DNA of 41,305 bases from MTP4 sp9310u (GCA_030627005.1 DAOUSW010000015.1:1-41305), one strand, 5' to 3'; positions 1 to 8,196 are shown, counted from the stretch's first letter. Notes: a model not told the origin generated them from the sequence alone. Program-made: numbers and translations.

Positions 1-108
1 AAGATAAAAATTGTGTAAATGCTCATCCCTCAGGAAAAAGATAAAAATTGTGTAAATGCTCATCCCTCAGGAAAAAGATAAAAATAATGCAAGTGCTCAT
101 TCTTCCGG
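1..108. repeat. 37-bp direct tandem repeat, three copies
   Basis: Three head-to-tail copies of a 37-bp unit lie at 1-34 (cut by the window edge), 35-71 and 72-108. The first two are identical over their shared length and the third has diverged. There are no spacers between copies, so this is a simple tandem array and not a CRISPR. The array may extend to the left of the window. Confidence 0.9.
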
Positions 109-122
109 GAGATGGGAACTCC

Positions 123-136
123 GGAAAAAAACTTCC
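123..136. promoter_or_regulatory. Candidate NrpR operator (GGAA-N6-TTCC)
   Basis: The sequence reads GGAA, six bases, TTCC, which matches the palindromic operator described for the nitrogen repressor NrpR in methanogens. It lies about 235 bases before the NrpR-type gene at 372 and upstream of AT-rich TATA-like sequence near 190-250. It could serve autoregulation or an upstream gene outside the window. An 8-base pattern like this is expected by chance less than about once in this window, so the evidence is suggestive only. Confidence 0.4.
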
Positions 137-371
137 TTGCAAACACGTAAAACTGTTTCGTTCAGGTTCGGAAAAAAATCTGTCTCCGGCGGCACAGGAG
201 ACAAATGTATTTAAGTACTAAAAGATTTACTATAATTGAATATTTAAGATCAGCGTTGAATCAAAATCAACAACATATTTGCATTTGCCTTTTCAAGAGC
301 ATTTTCATATCTTTCACAATTTTTCTCGCGGAAACCCGCGAAGATCATGATTTTCCATACAGGGTACAACG

Positions 372-1355
372 GTGTTTAACATGATGGATCCGCAAATAGA
401 GCGAAAACTCATAGAGATTATGAGGGTAATTCACGAGAGTGACAAGCCCATAGGTGCCCGGGCCATAGCCGACGAACTGAACAACAGGGGCTATGACATA
501 GGGGAGCGGGCAGTCCGCTACCACCTTAGGATCCTGGATGAGAGGGGTTTTACACGCAAGCACGGGTATGCCGGGCGCACGCTTACGGAACTCGGGGAAA
601 GCGAGATGCACGATGCCCTTATAGGGGACCGTTTCGGTTTTGTGATATCCCGAATCGAGGAGATGGCGTTCAGGACCACGTACAACCCCGAGACTCACAA
701 AGGGGATGTGGTAGTAAACGTTTCGTATTTTGACAAGGACGATTTCGAAACCGTCATTGACGTGCTTTCTTACACGGCAAATTCCGGGTACACGATAAGC
801 TCGAAGGTCAGGATTTTTGAAGAGGATACGGATACGGGGATCTCCCTTCCCCCCGGGAAAATAGGAATTGCAACCGTCTGCAGCGTCACTTTCGACGGGC
901 TCATGCTAAAAGCGGGAATACCTGTAGAACCTGCTTACGGAGGGGTCATGCAGATCGAAAACAACGCACCTGACCGCTTCCTGGACCTTATATCCTACAG
1001 CGGGACATCCATCGATCCGATAAAGGTCTTCATGACGAGGAAACCGACCTCGGTACTCGAAGTGCTTGAACACGGGAACGGGAAAATCCTTGCCAACATG
1101 CGCCAGGTCAATTCTTCGGCATATGACAGGGTAAAGGAAATCATTGAAAAGGCAGAAAAAGCCGGGTTGAAAGGCTGCCTTCCTCCGGGAGATATCGACG
1201 AGTTTCTATATGGGGCTCCCGTCGAAACAGGAAAGTTTGGAATTGCGGTGGTAGGCGGGATCAACGGGATCTGCGCCCTTGAAGAAACCGGGATAGAAAT
1301 TGTCACCGACCCCATCTCAACAGTGCTGGAATACAGTAGCATGTCCGAACTCTGA
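372..1355 (+). CDS. nrpR: NrpR-type transcriptional regulator (winged helix plus one NrpR/DUF128 domain)
   Basis: This is a 327-residue DNA-binding regulator. Residues about 6-68 form a winged helix (RAIADELN...AVRYHLRILDERG) and residues about 85-315 form one NrpR (DUF128) effector domain. In Methanosarcina, nitrogen regulation is known to use two proteins: NrpRI (helix plus domain) and NrpRII (domain only). The layout here is that of NrpRI, which represses nif and glnA genes and is relieved by 2-oxoglutarate. The start is GTG 372 after AGGG; ATG 381 or 384 after GGTG are equally possible. A GGAA-N6-TTCC site lies upstream. A paralogue with another target cannot be excluded. The metallo-hydrolase gene follows after 45 bases and may be co-transcribed. 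Confidence 0.85.
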   Translation: MFNMMDPQIERKLIEIMRVIHESDKPIGARAIADELNNRGYDIGERAVRYHLRILDERGFTRKHGYAGRTLTELGESEMHDALIGDRFGFVISRIEEMAFRTTYNPETHKGDVVVNVSYFDKDDFETVIDVLSYTANSGYTISSKVRIFEEDTDTGISLPPGKIGIATVCSVTFDGLMLKAGIPVEPAYGGVMQIENNAPDRFLDLISYSGTSIDPIKVFMTRKPTSVLEVLEHGNGKILANMRQVNSSAYDRVKEIIEKAEKAGLKGCLPPGDIDEFLYGAPVETGKFGIAVVGGINGICALEETGIEIVTDPISTVLEYSSMSEL

Positions 1356-1400
1356 GGCAGAAGAAGGATAGAAAAGTGAGGATAGAAGAAGGGAGGAAGG

Positions 1401-2063
1401 ATGCCCAGGCTGACCATAGTATATGACAACGAGGCAAAACCCGGATTCACCGGAAGCTGGGGCTTTGCAGCCCTCCTTGAAACGGAAGAAGAAACGCTCC
1501 TTTTTGACACCGGCTGGGATGGCGGGCTCCTTCTTGAAAACCTTAAAAAACTGGAAATCGACCCCACAAGCATCCGGAAACTTGTCCTATCCCACCAGCA
1601 CTGGGACCACATCGGTGGGGTGCCCGAAGTCCTCAGGGCAAGTCCCGGGATTACGGTCTATGCCCCCACTTCCTTTTCAAAAAACATAAAGGCTGAAATC
1701 GCAAAAAGAGCCGGTCTTATAGAAATTAGTGAAAGCCGCGAAATAATTCCCGGAGTTTGGAGTACCGGAGAACTGGGGGATAAAATCAAAGAACAGTCCC
1801 TCCTCCTCGATTCCGGCAAGGGACTTTATGTGCTGACAGGTTGTGCCCACCCCGGCCTTTCAGCAATTATGGACTCCGCCCTTAGCTTCGGAAAGGTAAA
1901 GGGGATCATCGGAGGCCTGCACGACAGCAAGGAGTTCGAAAGGCTTGAAGGACTGGAACTTGTTGCAGCCGGACACTGCACAACCCATAAAGAAGAAATA
2001 AAAAAGCTGTTCCAGGCAGAATATGTGGAAATCGGAGCCGGACTGCGCTTTGAATTGGAGTGA
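1401..2063 (+). CDS. Metallo-beta-lactamase-fold hydrolase (MJ0301-like)
   Basis: This 220-residue protein has the metal-binding motif HxHxDH at residues 65-70 (SHQHWDHIGG). A further His lies in TGCAHPG (about residue 150) and a terminal His in AAGHCTTH (about 193), so all expected ligands of a two-metal site are present. The closest family I recognise is the MJ0301 type, often labelled 7,8-dihydropterin-6-methyl-4-(beta-D-ribofuranosyl)aminobenzene-5'-phosphate synthase. That label suggests a pterin role but the substrate is uncertain. The ATG is preceded by GGGAGG. It has no signal peptide or membrane segment and is probably cytosolic. It sits 45 bases after the NrpR gene, which is the only contextual hint. 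Confidence 0.8.
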   Translation: MPRLTIVYDNEAKPGFTGSWGFAALLETEEETLLFDTGWDGGLLLENLKKLEIDPTSIRKLVLSHQHWDHIGGVPEVLRASPGITVYAPTSFSKNIKAEIAKRAGLIEISESREIIPGVWSTGELGDKIKEQSLLLDSGKGLYVLTGCAHPGLSAIMDSALSFGKVKGIIGGLHDSKEFERLEGLELVAAGHCTTHKEEIKKLFQAEYVEIGAGLRFELE

Positions 2064-2579
2064 ATAGTTCTTCGATCCCGGACACCCGAAATCCTCCTGT
2101 TCCTTCAGTACTTTCCCTGCTCCAAATTTTATACATCATATCCTTAGTAATTCCCCTGCTCCTTATAAGTCCCTGTTCTAAATTTTACAAACATTCTTTA
2201 CCTCTTACTTTTGAGTATATAATACATTTTTCTCAACAAATCAATCCCTTGATTTTGCAGAGGGGATACAGGGGAAAACAGGAGATGCAGAAAACGTATA
2301 ATAGAAATACGATGCCCTCTTAAAATGATACAGGATTCTTGCGGGGAGACGGGAGAGTCGGACAAAGTAATTTATTATGTTGGGATTTCTTATGATCTTG
2401 CCTGCAGAGTTATGTCCATTGAATGATGCACTTTGAATGACACACAATCGTGTTTTTTGAATGACACGCAACCGTGTGCTTTAATGATGCGTTTTGAATG
2501 ACGTGTTTTGAAAAATAATTATCCCGGAATGCGGAAGAAATTGGGAACCGTGCCGGATGAAAATGAGGGAGAATTGCCG
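2064..2579. other. 516-base spacer with TATA-like sites and degenerate repeats
   Basis: No credible gene is seen. A TATA-like stretch lies at about 2213-2225 and another near 2293-2305, either of which would give smsC a leader of roughly 250-330 bases. Two imperfect copies of a CCCTGYTCYAAATTTTA motif occur near 2117 and 2171. From about 2410 to 2515 the sequence is a degenerate direct repeat built on TTGAATGAY plus ACAC/GTGT inverted halves, running up to the smsC start region. Confidence 0.6.
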
Positions 2580-3323
2580 ATGCTTAAAATAGAAAACCTG
2601 AGAGTAGAGGTCAACGGAAAAACACTTCTCCATGACGTCAACCTTGAAGTGGGGAAAGGGTATACTAACGTGCTCTTCGGGCCGAACGGGGCAGGAAAAT
2701 CCGCCCTGATGCGGACTATCATGGGCTTTAGCGAATACAAAGTCGTGGAGGGCAGTATCCTGTACAAAGGGGAAGACATAACCCACCTTCCAGTAGACGA
2801 AAGGGCCCGAAGAGGGCTTGGAATTATGATGCAGCGCCCGCCCAACATGTCGGGGATAAAGCTCAGGGACCTTGTGTATACGGTAGCGAAAGGAGAAAAG
2901 GACCCGGACGTCCTTGCCGAAAACCTTGACATGCAGCGCTTCCTGGACAGAGACGTGAACGTCGGTTTTTCGGGGGGAGAAATCAAACGTTCCGAGCTCC
3001 TGCAGCTTGCAGCCCAGAACCCGAGTCTCTACCTCCTGGACGAGCCCGAGTCCGGAGTTGATCTTGTGAGCATAGGACATGTAGGGACGAAGATCAGGGA
3101 ACTGCTAAACCAGGGGATCGAATGTCCCGGGGAACGCTGCCAGAAAGGAAAATCCGCCCTGATCATCACCCATACCGGCCAGATCCTGGACTACGTGCAG
3201 GCGGACAGGGGCTACATCCTCTGCAACGGGACGGTCATGTGTTCCGGCAATCCCCTGAAAATGCTAGAAGAGATCAAGAAAAAAGGGTATGAGGAGTGTG
3301 TCAAATGCAAGCTGATGAGATAA
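2580..3323 (+). CDS. sufC: SufC-like Fe-S assembly ATPase (SMS/SUF system)
   Basis: This is an ABC ATPase of the Fe-S cluster scaffold complex. It energises the SufB-type partner encoded next to it. Visible motifs are Walker A (GPNGAGKS, about residues 35-42), Q-loop (MMQRPP), signature FSGGE, Walker B (LYLLDEPESG) and a switch His (IITHTG). The start is ATG 2580 with a GAGGGAG ribosome site; in-frame codons continue to 2508 but lack a good site. The length of 247 residues is normal for SufC. Unusually, a Cys-bearing insertion (CPGERC) follows Walker B and the C-terminus carries a CVKC pair. The gene overlaps the next by 19 bases, so translation is probably coupled. Archaeal pairs of this kind are called SmsC/SmsB. 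Confidence 0.9.
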   Translation: MLKIENLRVEVNGKTLLHDVNLEVGKGYTNVLFGPNGAGKSALMRTIMGFSEYKVVEGSILYKGEDITHLPVDERARRGLGIMMQRPPNMSGIKLRDLVYTVAKGEKDPDVLAENLDMQRFLDRDVNVGFSGGEIKRSELLQLAAQNPSLYLLDEPESGVDLVSIGHVGTKIRELLNQGIECPGERCQKGKSALIITHTGQILDYVQADRGYILCNGTVMCSGNPLKMLEEIKKKGYEECVKCKLMR

Positions 3324-4528
3324 ACCTGAAGAAGAAAGCCGAAAGTGCGATTGGGAAAAAAGCGGCTTTCGGGGAAGATTTCGAGCTTGAGAAATTCGAG
3401 GAGGCTTCAAAGATTTCCGAGCCCATCGAAAACATGAAGGAACTGGATGAGGAGAGCCAGAGGACCCTTCTTCAGGTAGGAGTGCTCCCGAGCGAGGAAG
3501 GCCGTGCAGGCACCCTGCTGATGAAGGACAATGCAATTTCCCATACCTCCCTGAAGGATAAGAACATAGAGCTCATGTCCACCCGGGCAGCTCTGCAGAA
3601 GCACGAATGGCTCAAGGACTACGCCTGGAACCTCGTGGCCGTGGACGCGGACAAATACACGGCAAAGAGCTACCTGGAAGATGCGGACGGGTACTTCATC
3701 CGGGCGCCTGCAGGCAAAAAAACCGTATTTCCTGTCCAGACCTGTCTCCTGCTGGGAAGCAAGAAAGTCTCCCAGACCGTGCACAACATAGTGATCGTGG
3801 AAGAAGAAGCCCGGCTAGACATTATCACCGGCTGCACCACACAGAAAGGAGTTGAGGAAGGGCTGCACCTGGGAATTTCCGAAATGTACGTAAAAAAAGG
3901 CGCCACCCTGAACTTCACCATGATCCACAACTGGGCCGAGAACATAGGAGTCCGCCCCAGGACTGTTGTCCATGTGGAAGAAGGCGGGACCTTTGTGAGC
4001 AACTACATCTGCTTAAAACCCGTCCGTTCGGTCCAGAGCTACCCCACGGTCAGGCTCGAAGGGGAAGGCGCGGTTGCCAGGCTCAGTACCATCGCAATCG
4101 CCCACCCGGGCTCGGAACTTGACCTGGGGAGCAGGGCAATCTTCAATGCCCCGGGCACAAGGGCCGAACTAATCTCGAGGACTATCACCACGGGCGGGAA
4201 AGTAATTGCAAGAGGGGAAATGATTGGAAACGCAGCAGGCGCAAAAGGACACCTGGAATGCCGGGGGCTCGTCCTTAGTAATAAAGGAAGCCAGCGGGCA
4301 ATCCCTATCCTGGAAGCAAACGTGGACGATATAGAACTGACCCACGAAGCGGCCGTAGGAAAGATCGCTCAGGACCAGATGGAATACCTGATGGCCCGGG
4401 GGCTTACCGAAGACGAGGCTGTGGGCATGATCGTGCGCGGTTTCCTGGACGTAGGTATAAAAGGCATCCCTGAGGAACTCAGAGGCGAAATAGAAGATAC
4501 GATTACCCAAACGGCTCTCGGGATGTAA
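3305..4528 (+). CDS. sufB: SufB/SufD-family Fe-S scaffold protein
   Basis: This 407-residue member of the SufB/SufD family forms the cluster-building scaffold with SufC. The C-terminal family signature is intact (residues about 355-395, containing ELTHEAAVGKI and YLMARGLTEDEA). The middle (about 140-330) is the repeated beta-helix typical of the fold, with a conserved Cys in HLECRG. The chosen start is ATG 3305 after GAGGAG; GTG 3296 is in frame but overlaps that ribosome site. There is no SufS, SufU or second SufB/D gene nearby, so the scaffold is probably SufB2C2, as in the minimal SMS system of anaerobic archaea. A strong hairpin terminator follows 90 bases after the stop. Confidence 0.9.
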   Translation: MQADEINLKKKAESAIGKKAAFGEDFELEKFEEASKISEPIENMKELDEESQRTLLQVGVLPSEEGRAGTLLMKDNAISHTSLKDKNIELMSTRAALQKHEWLKDYAWNLVAVDADKYTAKSYLEDADGYFIRAPAGKKTVFPVQTCLLLGSKKVSQTVHNIVIVEEEARLDIITGCTTQKGVEEGLHLGISEMYVKKGATLNFTMIHNWAENIGVRPRTVVHVEEGGTFVSNYICLKPVRSVQSYPTVRLEGEGAVARLSTIAIAHPGSELDLGSRAIFNAPGTRAELISRTITTGGKVIARGEMIGNAAGAKGHLECRGLVLSNKGSQRAIPILEANVDDIELTHEAAVGKIAQDQMEYLMARGLTEDEAVGMIVRGFLDVGIKGIPEELRGEIEDTITQTALGM

Positions 4529-4617
4529 ACTCCCGGGACCTATCTACCTTATTTGAGAAAACAGACTTACTAACTTTTACTTACATACTTACATTTCTTT
4601 TTGAAAAAAGTGTGGAA

Positions 4618-4654
4618 TCCGGCAGGAAAAAGGATAAACCTGCCGGACTTTTTT
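4618..4654 (+). terminator. Hairpin-T terminator of the sufCB operon
   Basis: A perfect 9-bp stem (TCCGGCAGG at 4618-4626 with CCTGCCGGA at 4639-4647) has a 12-base loop and is followed by a six-T run at 4649-4654. Confidence 0.8.
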
Positions 4655-5269
4655 GTGGAGTTTTGTGGAGTATTGTGGATAAAATGAGCCGAAAATGTGA
4701 CTCTAAAGTAAGGTTTCTTTGTGGAGGAGAAACCTGAGAGAATGAACCGCTCATTTAACCGCAATTTGCAGATTAGAGAGGGGATATAAAAACTTATCTA
4801 TGCCGGACAGATAGTGGGCAGTTATTTAGACAAAAGTAGAAAAGTCGCTGTGAAACATCAGTAAAATGTCGCAAAAGTGATAAGAGCTGGACAGGATAGA
4901 ATAAGGAGTTTTCCGGATAAATTTTTCCCCCTTTAAAGTAAAATTTTGCGTATTCAAATAGATTTGATTTATTTTGTGATTAAACTCCCTGTTAAGCTTA
5001 AAATTTCTGAGAACAGTGCTTACTGTTATTCTGCCAGATGTGAAAGAATTTCAAAGAAGCTCCTGTTTTCAGAAGTTAAGATTAGCTGCATACGGTTAAA
5101 TACAAGAGTAAAAGATAACTTAATAAGTTATTTTTAATGAGTGGAAAAATTCCCGTCTAAAGGGAGAAAATTTGTTTATTTCCAAATATATCAAGAGCTA
5201 GAGGCTTAATGAGAAATAAGAACTTATAACAAGGTATACCTAATATTTTAGCGTAAAAAGGGTAATTCG
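4655..5269. other. 615-base AT-rich spacer before kaiC
   Basis: No supported gene is seen. A TATA-like GATATAAAA lies at about 4783-4791, followed by a short TATCT/AGATA inverted repeat, and a small untranslated RNA is conceivable. A 63-codon reading frame at 4946-5137 lacks a ribosome site and gene-like composition. The kaiC promoter lies at the right end. Confidence 0.5.
5223..5230 (+). promoter_or_regulatory. Box A-like element of kaiC
   Basis: CTTATAAC lies about 43 bases before the kaiC ATG and would start a transcript near 5250 with a leader of about 20 bases that contains AGGGTAAT as ribosome site. This was judged by eye only. Confidence 0.45.
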
Positions 5270-6985
5270 ATGATTGAAGAAAAAAGCACGGCCCTGAAAG
5301 AAAAAAGCCTGAAAAAAGCCCCGACAGGCATAGCGGGTCTGGATGAAATTACCTATGGAGGGCTGCCGGAGGGCCGTCCGATTCTGGTGTGCGGGAGCGC
5401 GGGTTCGGGAAAAACCCTTCTGGCTATGGAGTTCCTGGTAAAGGGAGCCCGGAATTACGGGGAACCCGGTGTCTTCGTGGCTTTTGAAGAGACTTCCGAG
5501 GAACTGACCGAGAACTTTGCCTCTCTGGGATTTGACCTGGAGGACCTTGAAGCCGGGAACAGGCTGATAATCGACCATATCCACATTGATAAGAGTGAGA
5601 TAGAAGAGACAGGCGAGTACGACCTTGAAGGGCTCTTCATAAGGCTCGGGCTAGCCATAGATTCCATAGGCGCCAGGCGTGTGGCTCTGGACACGCTGGA
5701 GGTTCTGTTTTCAGGGTTCCAGAATGAGACCATACTGCGCTCCGAACTTCGCAGGCTCTTCAGATGGCTGAAAGAAAAAGGCGTGACTGCAGTGGTTACC
5801 GGCGAAAGGGGTGAAGCATCCCTTACCAGGTACGGGCTTGAAGAGTACGTTGCTGACTGCGTAATCCTCCTTGACAACAGGATGGAGGAGCAGATAGCCA
5901 CGAGGCGCCTGAGGATTGTTAAATACAGGGGCTCGAAGCACGGCACCAACGAATACCCCTTCCTGATAGAGGAAGACGGGATATCGGTCCTGCCCATCAC
6001 CTCTCTGAGCCTGGAGCATGAGGCGTCCGCAGAGAGAATATCCACCGGCATAAAACGCCTGGACACCATGCTTGGAGACCAGGGCTGCTACCGCGGAAGC
6101 ACCATACTGATCTCCGGAACGGCAGGTACGGGAAAGACCAGTTTTGCAGCCCGGTTCTGCAAAGCTGCCTGCAAGAGGGGAGAACGCTGTTTGTATTTCG
6201 CTTTCGAAGAGTCGCCGAGCCAGATAATCAGGAATATGAGATCCATAGGTATAGACCTGCAGCCCTATATCGACTCAGGAATGATGCAGATCGATGCCAC
6301 CAGACCCGTGACCTACGGAATGGAGATGCATCTGATAGATATTCGCAGAAGCATGGAAACATTCGGACCGGATGTGGTGGTAGTAGACCCGATCTCCAAC
6401 CTGAGCAACGCAGGCACCGATAATGAGGTAAAGCAAATGCTTACCAGACTTATTGACCACATGAAGCTCAGGAATGTCACTGTCATATGCACAAGCTTGG
6501 TGGATCACGATAGCGCCGAATGCGTGAATGCTCAGGGCATATCCTCTCTCATGGATACCTGGATAAAACTCCGCTTTTTCGAGAGTGACAGCGAGCTCAA
6601 CCGCGGCATTTCAGTCATTAAGTCTAGAGGCATGGAACACTCAAACCAGATAAGGGAATACCTGCTGACTGATAACGGCATCGAAATTCAGGACGTATAC
6701 CTGGGTCCCGCAGGAGGGCTGCTGATGGGCTCTGCCAGAGCTGCCATGGAAGCAAAGGAGCTAGCTGAGGCTGCAGCTCAAAACAAGGCTGTGGCACAGA
6801 GGAAGAGAGAGCTGGAAAACAAGCTCAAGTCCCTTGATGCCAAGATTACAGCCCTGGACTCCGAGTATGATAAGGAGAAAGAAGAGCTGAAAAGGCTTAT
6901 TTCAGAGGATAAACTCAGGTGTGAGGGCCTCGAGGATAACAAAAAGGAGATAGCCAGCATAAGAAAAGCAGACACTTCTGAATAA
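5270..6985 (+). CDS. kaiC: KaiC-family double-domain ATPase/autokinase
   Basis: This 571-residue protein has two RecA-like KaiC domains. CI has Walker A GSAGSGKT at 42-49 and the catalytic Glu pair at 73-74. CII has Walker A GTAGTGKT at 283-290 and Glu 313-314. In cyanobacteria such a hexamer is the clock core, and CII phosphorylates itself on Thr426, Ser431 and Thr432. Aligned by eye, the ring here reads N-x4-I-S-S (SS at 425-426), so the Ser site and a Ser in place of Thr432 are kept and Thr426 is Asn. Residues about 490-565 form a charged coiled coil that replaces the short KaiA-binding tail of cyanobacterial KaiC (519 residues). Two kaiB genes and a histidine kinase follow, all on this strand. 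An actual clock function is unproven. Confidence 0.92.
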   Translation: MIEEKSTALKEKSLKKAPTGIAGLDEITYGGLPEGRPILVCGSAGSGKTLLAMEFLVKGARNYGEPGVFVAFEETSEELTENFASLGFDLEDLEAGNRLIIDHIHIDKSEIEETGEYDLEGLFIRLGLAIDSIGARRVALDTLEVLFSGFQNETILRSELRRLFRWLKEKGVTAVVTGERGEASLTRYGLEEYVADCVILLDNRMEEQIATRRLRIVKYRGSKHGTNEYPFLIEEDGISVLPITSLSLEHEASAERISTGIKRLDTMLGDQGCYRGSTILISGTAGTGKTSFAARFCKAACKRGERCLYFAFEESPSQIIRNMRSIGIDLQPYIDSGMMQIDATRPVTYGMEMHLIDIRRSMETFGPDVVVVDPISNLSNAGTDNEVKQMLTRLIDHMKLRNVTVICTSLVDHDSAECVNAQGISSLMDTWIKLRFFESDSELNRGISVIKSRGMEHSNQIREYLLTDNGIEIQDVYLGPAGGLLMGSARAAMEAKELAEAAAQNKAVAQRKRELENKLKSLDAKITALDSEYDKEKEELKRLISEDKLRCEGLEDNKKEIASIRKADTSE

Positions 6986-7432
6986 GAATTCCAGGGCAAA
7001 AGTTTCATTTAAAAGTGCCCGACAGAGACCATCACTTCACGAAAAATAACGATTTTGTTAAGAATAAACATCTTAACAGAAGTTTCCTTTCGAAAGGGCA
7101 CTAAAACCAGAATGGGGAGCGTAAGGCGGGGTAATCCAGACCTTACATCGGCAGTGATTTATGTGATGGGTATCAAAAATCTGTATAAATGAATGTCCTG
7201 TTAAAATGAATGTCCTGTTAAAATGAATGTCCTGTTAAAACGAACATTTTTTTTCATACAAGGCATATTAACTAAAACCGACAGCACCCAAAAGTTCTTA
7301 CGAGATAACCTTGCGAAAAAGCATCAGGAAAAGAATTCAAGGAAAAACCTGAAGAAAAGCCTGAGGAAAAGTCCGGGGGAAAAGCCTGTTCAGGATAAAG
7401 TAGCTTTCTTAGTTCCAGGCGGTTGAAACTCG
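6986..7432. other. 447-base kaiC-kaiB spacer: inverted repeats and short tandem repeats
   Basis: The spacer contains a nest of inverted repeats at 7014-7102 and a 17-bp tandem repeat at 7189-7239. From about 7310 to 7395 it holds a degenerate A-rich repeat built on GAAAARCCTG. A TATA-like CTGTATAAAT at 7181-7190 could serve the kaiB genes. A 67-codon frame (7223-7426) arises from the repeats and is not called. Confidence 0.6.
7189..7239. repeat. 17-bp tandem repeat, three perfect copies
   Basis: The unit ATGAATGTCCTGTTAAA is present at 7189-7205, 7206-7222 and 7223-7239 without a mismatch, upstream of the first kaiB. Confidence 0.9.
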
Positions 7433-7774
7433 ATGAAAAGTGAAGTACAAAGTAACGAAGAACCTGCATCTGCTGAGCCTGACACCTTGCCTGACCAGGA
7501 GACTTATATTTTAAGGCTATATGTGGCTGGCCAGACCAGAAAAAGCCTGACGGCTTTTGCAAATTTGAAGAAGATCTGCGAAGAGCACCTGGGAGGCAGA
7601 TACAGGATTGAGGTTATAGACCTGCTGGAGAACCCGCAGTTAGCCAGGGGAGACCAGATATTAGCCGATCCGACGCTGGTTAGAAAACTTCCGCCGCCGA
7701 TAAAGAAAATTATCGGAGACCTTTCGAATACCGAGCGCGTTTTGATAGGCCTGGACCTGCGCCAGATGGAGTGA
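7433..7774 (+). CDS. kaiB: KaiB-like protein (first copy)
   Basis: This 113-residue thioredoxin-like protein of the KaiB family binds KaiC in the cyanobacterial clock. It keeps the family core: YILRLYVAG (residues 25-33), VIDLLENPQLA, ADPTLVRKLPPP (three prolines at 87-89) and IIGDL...ERVLIGLDL. The prolines belong to the segment that isomerises when KaiB switches fold, so switching is plausible. An acidic 22-residue N-terminal extension is not present in cyanobacterial KaiB (about 102 residues). The start has only a weak AGGCGG site. The second kaiB begins 6 bases after the stop and shares the core, so the two arose by tandem duplication or parallel acquisition. Confidence 0.92.
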   Translation: MKSEVQSNEEPASAEPDTLPDQETYILRLYVAGQTRKSLTAFANLKKICEEHLGGRYRIEVIDLLENPQLARGDQILADPTLVRKLPPPIKKIIGDLSNTERVLIGLDLRQME

Positions 7775-7780
7775 CACTGA

Positions 7781-8149
7781 ATGACCGGAAATGGGGAGAC
7801 AGGGGTATCGGAAATCAAAGACTCCACAGAAGATTTTGAAGAAGCTCTTGCCAGAGCTCAGGATGATGAATATGTTTTGCGCCTCTATGTTGCGGGAATG
7901 AGCCCGAAATCAATGCAGGCTATAGCCAATATCAAGCGTATATGTGAAGAGCACCTGCCTGGCAAGTATCACCTGGAAATCATAGATATTTATCAGTACC
8001 CCATATTTGCAAAAGACGGCCAGATAGTGGCAGCCCCTACCCTTGTAAAAGAGCTTCCACCCCCCTTGAGGAAGTTAATAGGCAGCATGGAGAACACCGA
8101 GAGGGTTCTGCTCGGAATGGACCTGAAATCCCGATCAGATAAAAAGTAA
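7781..8149 (+). CDS. kaiB: KaiB-like protein (second copy)
   Basis: This 122-residue KaiB paralogue has YVLRLYVAG (31-39), IIDIYQYPIFA, AAPTLVKELPPP (prolines 93-95) and ERVLLGMDL. It differs from its neighbour in an extended acidic N-terminus and a QYP-IFAKDGQ segment where the canonical form has LENPQLA. The GGAG ribosome site lies inside the end of the upstream kaiB. Its neighbours are kaiC, kaiB and a histidine kinase, which makes a KaiC-interacting role likely. Whether the two KaiB proteins form hetero-oligomers or act on separate states of KaiC cannot be told from sequence. Confidence 0.9.
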   Translation: MTGNGETGVSEIKDSTEDFEEALARAQDDEYVLRLYVAGMSPKSMQAIANIKRICEEHLPGKYHLEIIDIYQYPIFAKDGQIVAAPTLVKELPPPLRKLIGSMENTERVLLGMDLKSRSDKK

Positions 8150-8196
8150 TTGAAATGTGGGAAGCAATTGAAACCCGGGGACGTGGGAGTGAATTG

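Noticed and set aside
1..108. 37-bp repeats as a CRISPR array
   Set aside because: The units are head to tail with no spacers and no cas gene is nearby.
4946..5137. 63-codon frame before kaiC
   Set aside because: No ribosome site, AT-rich spacer composition, no recognisable protein pattern.
7223..7426. 67-codon Lys-rich frame just before the first kaiB
   Set aside because: It starts in the 17-bp repeat and runs through the A-rich repeat. There is no good ribosome site and the composition simply mirrors the repeats.
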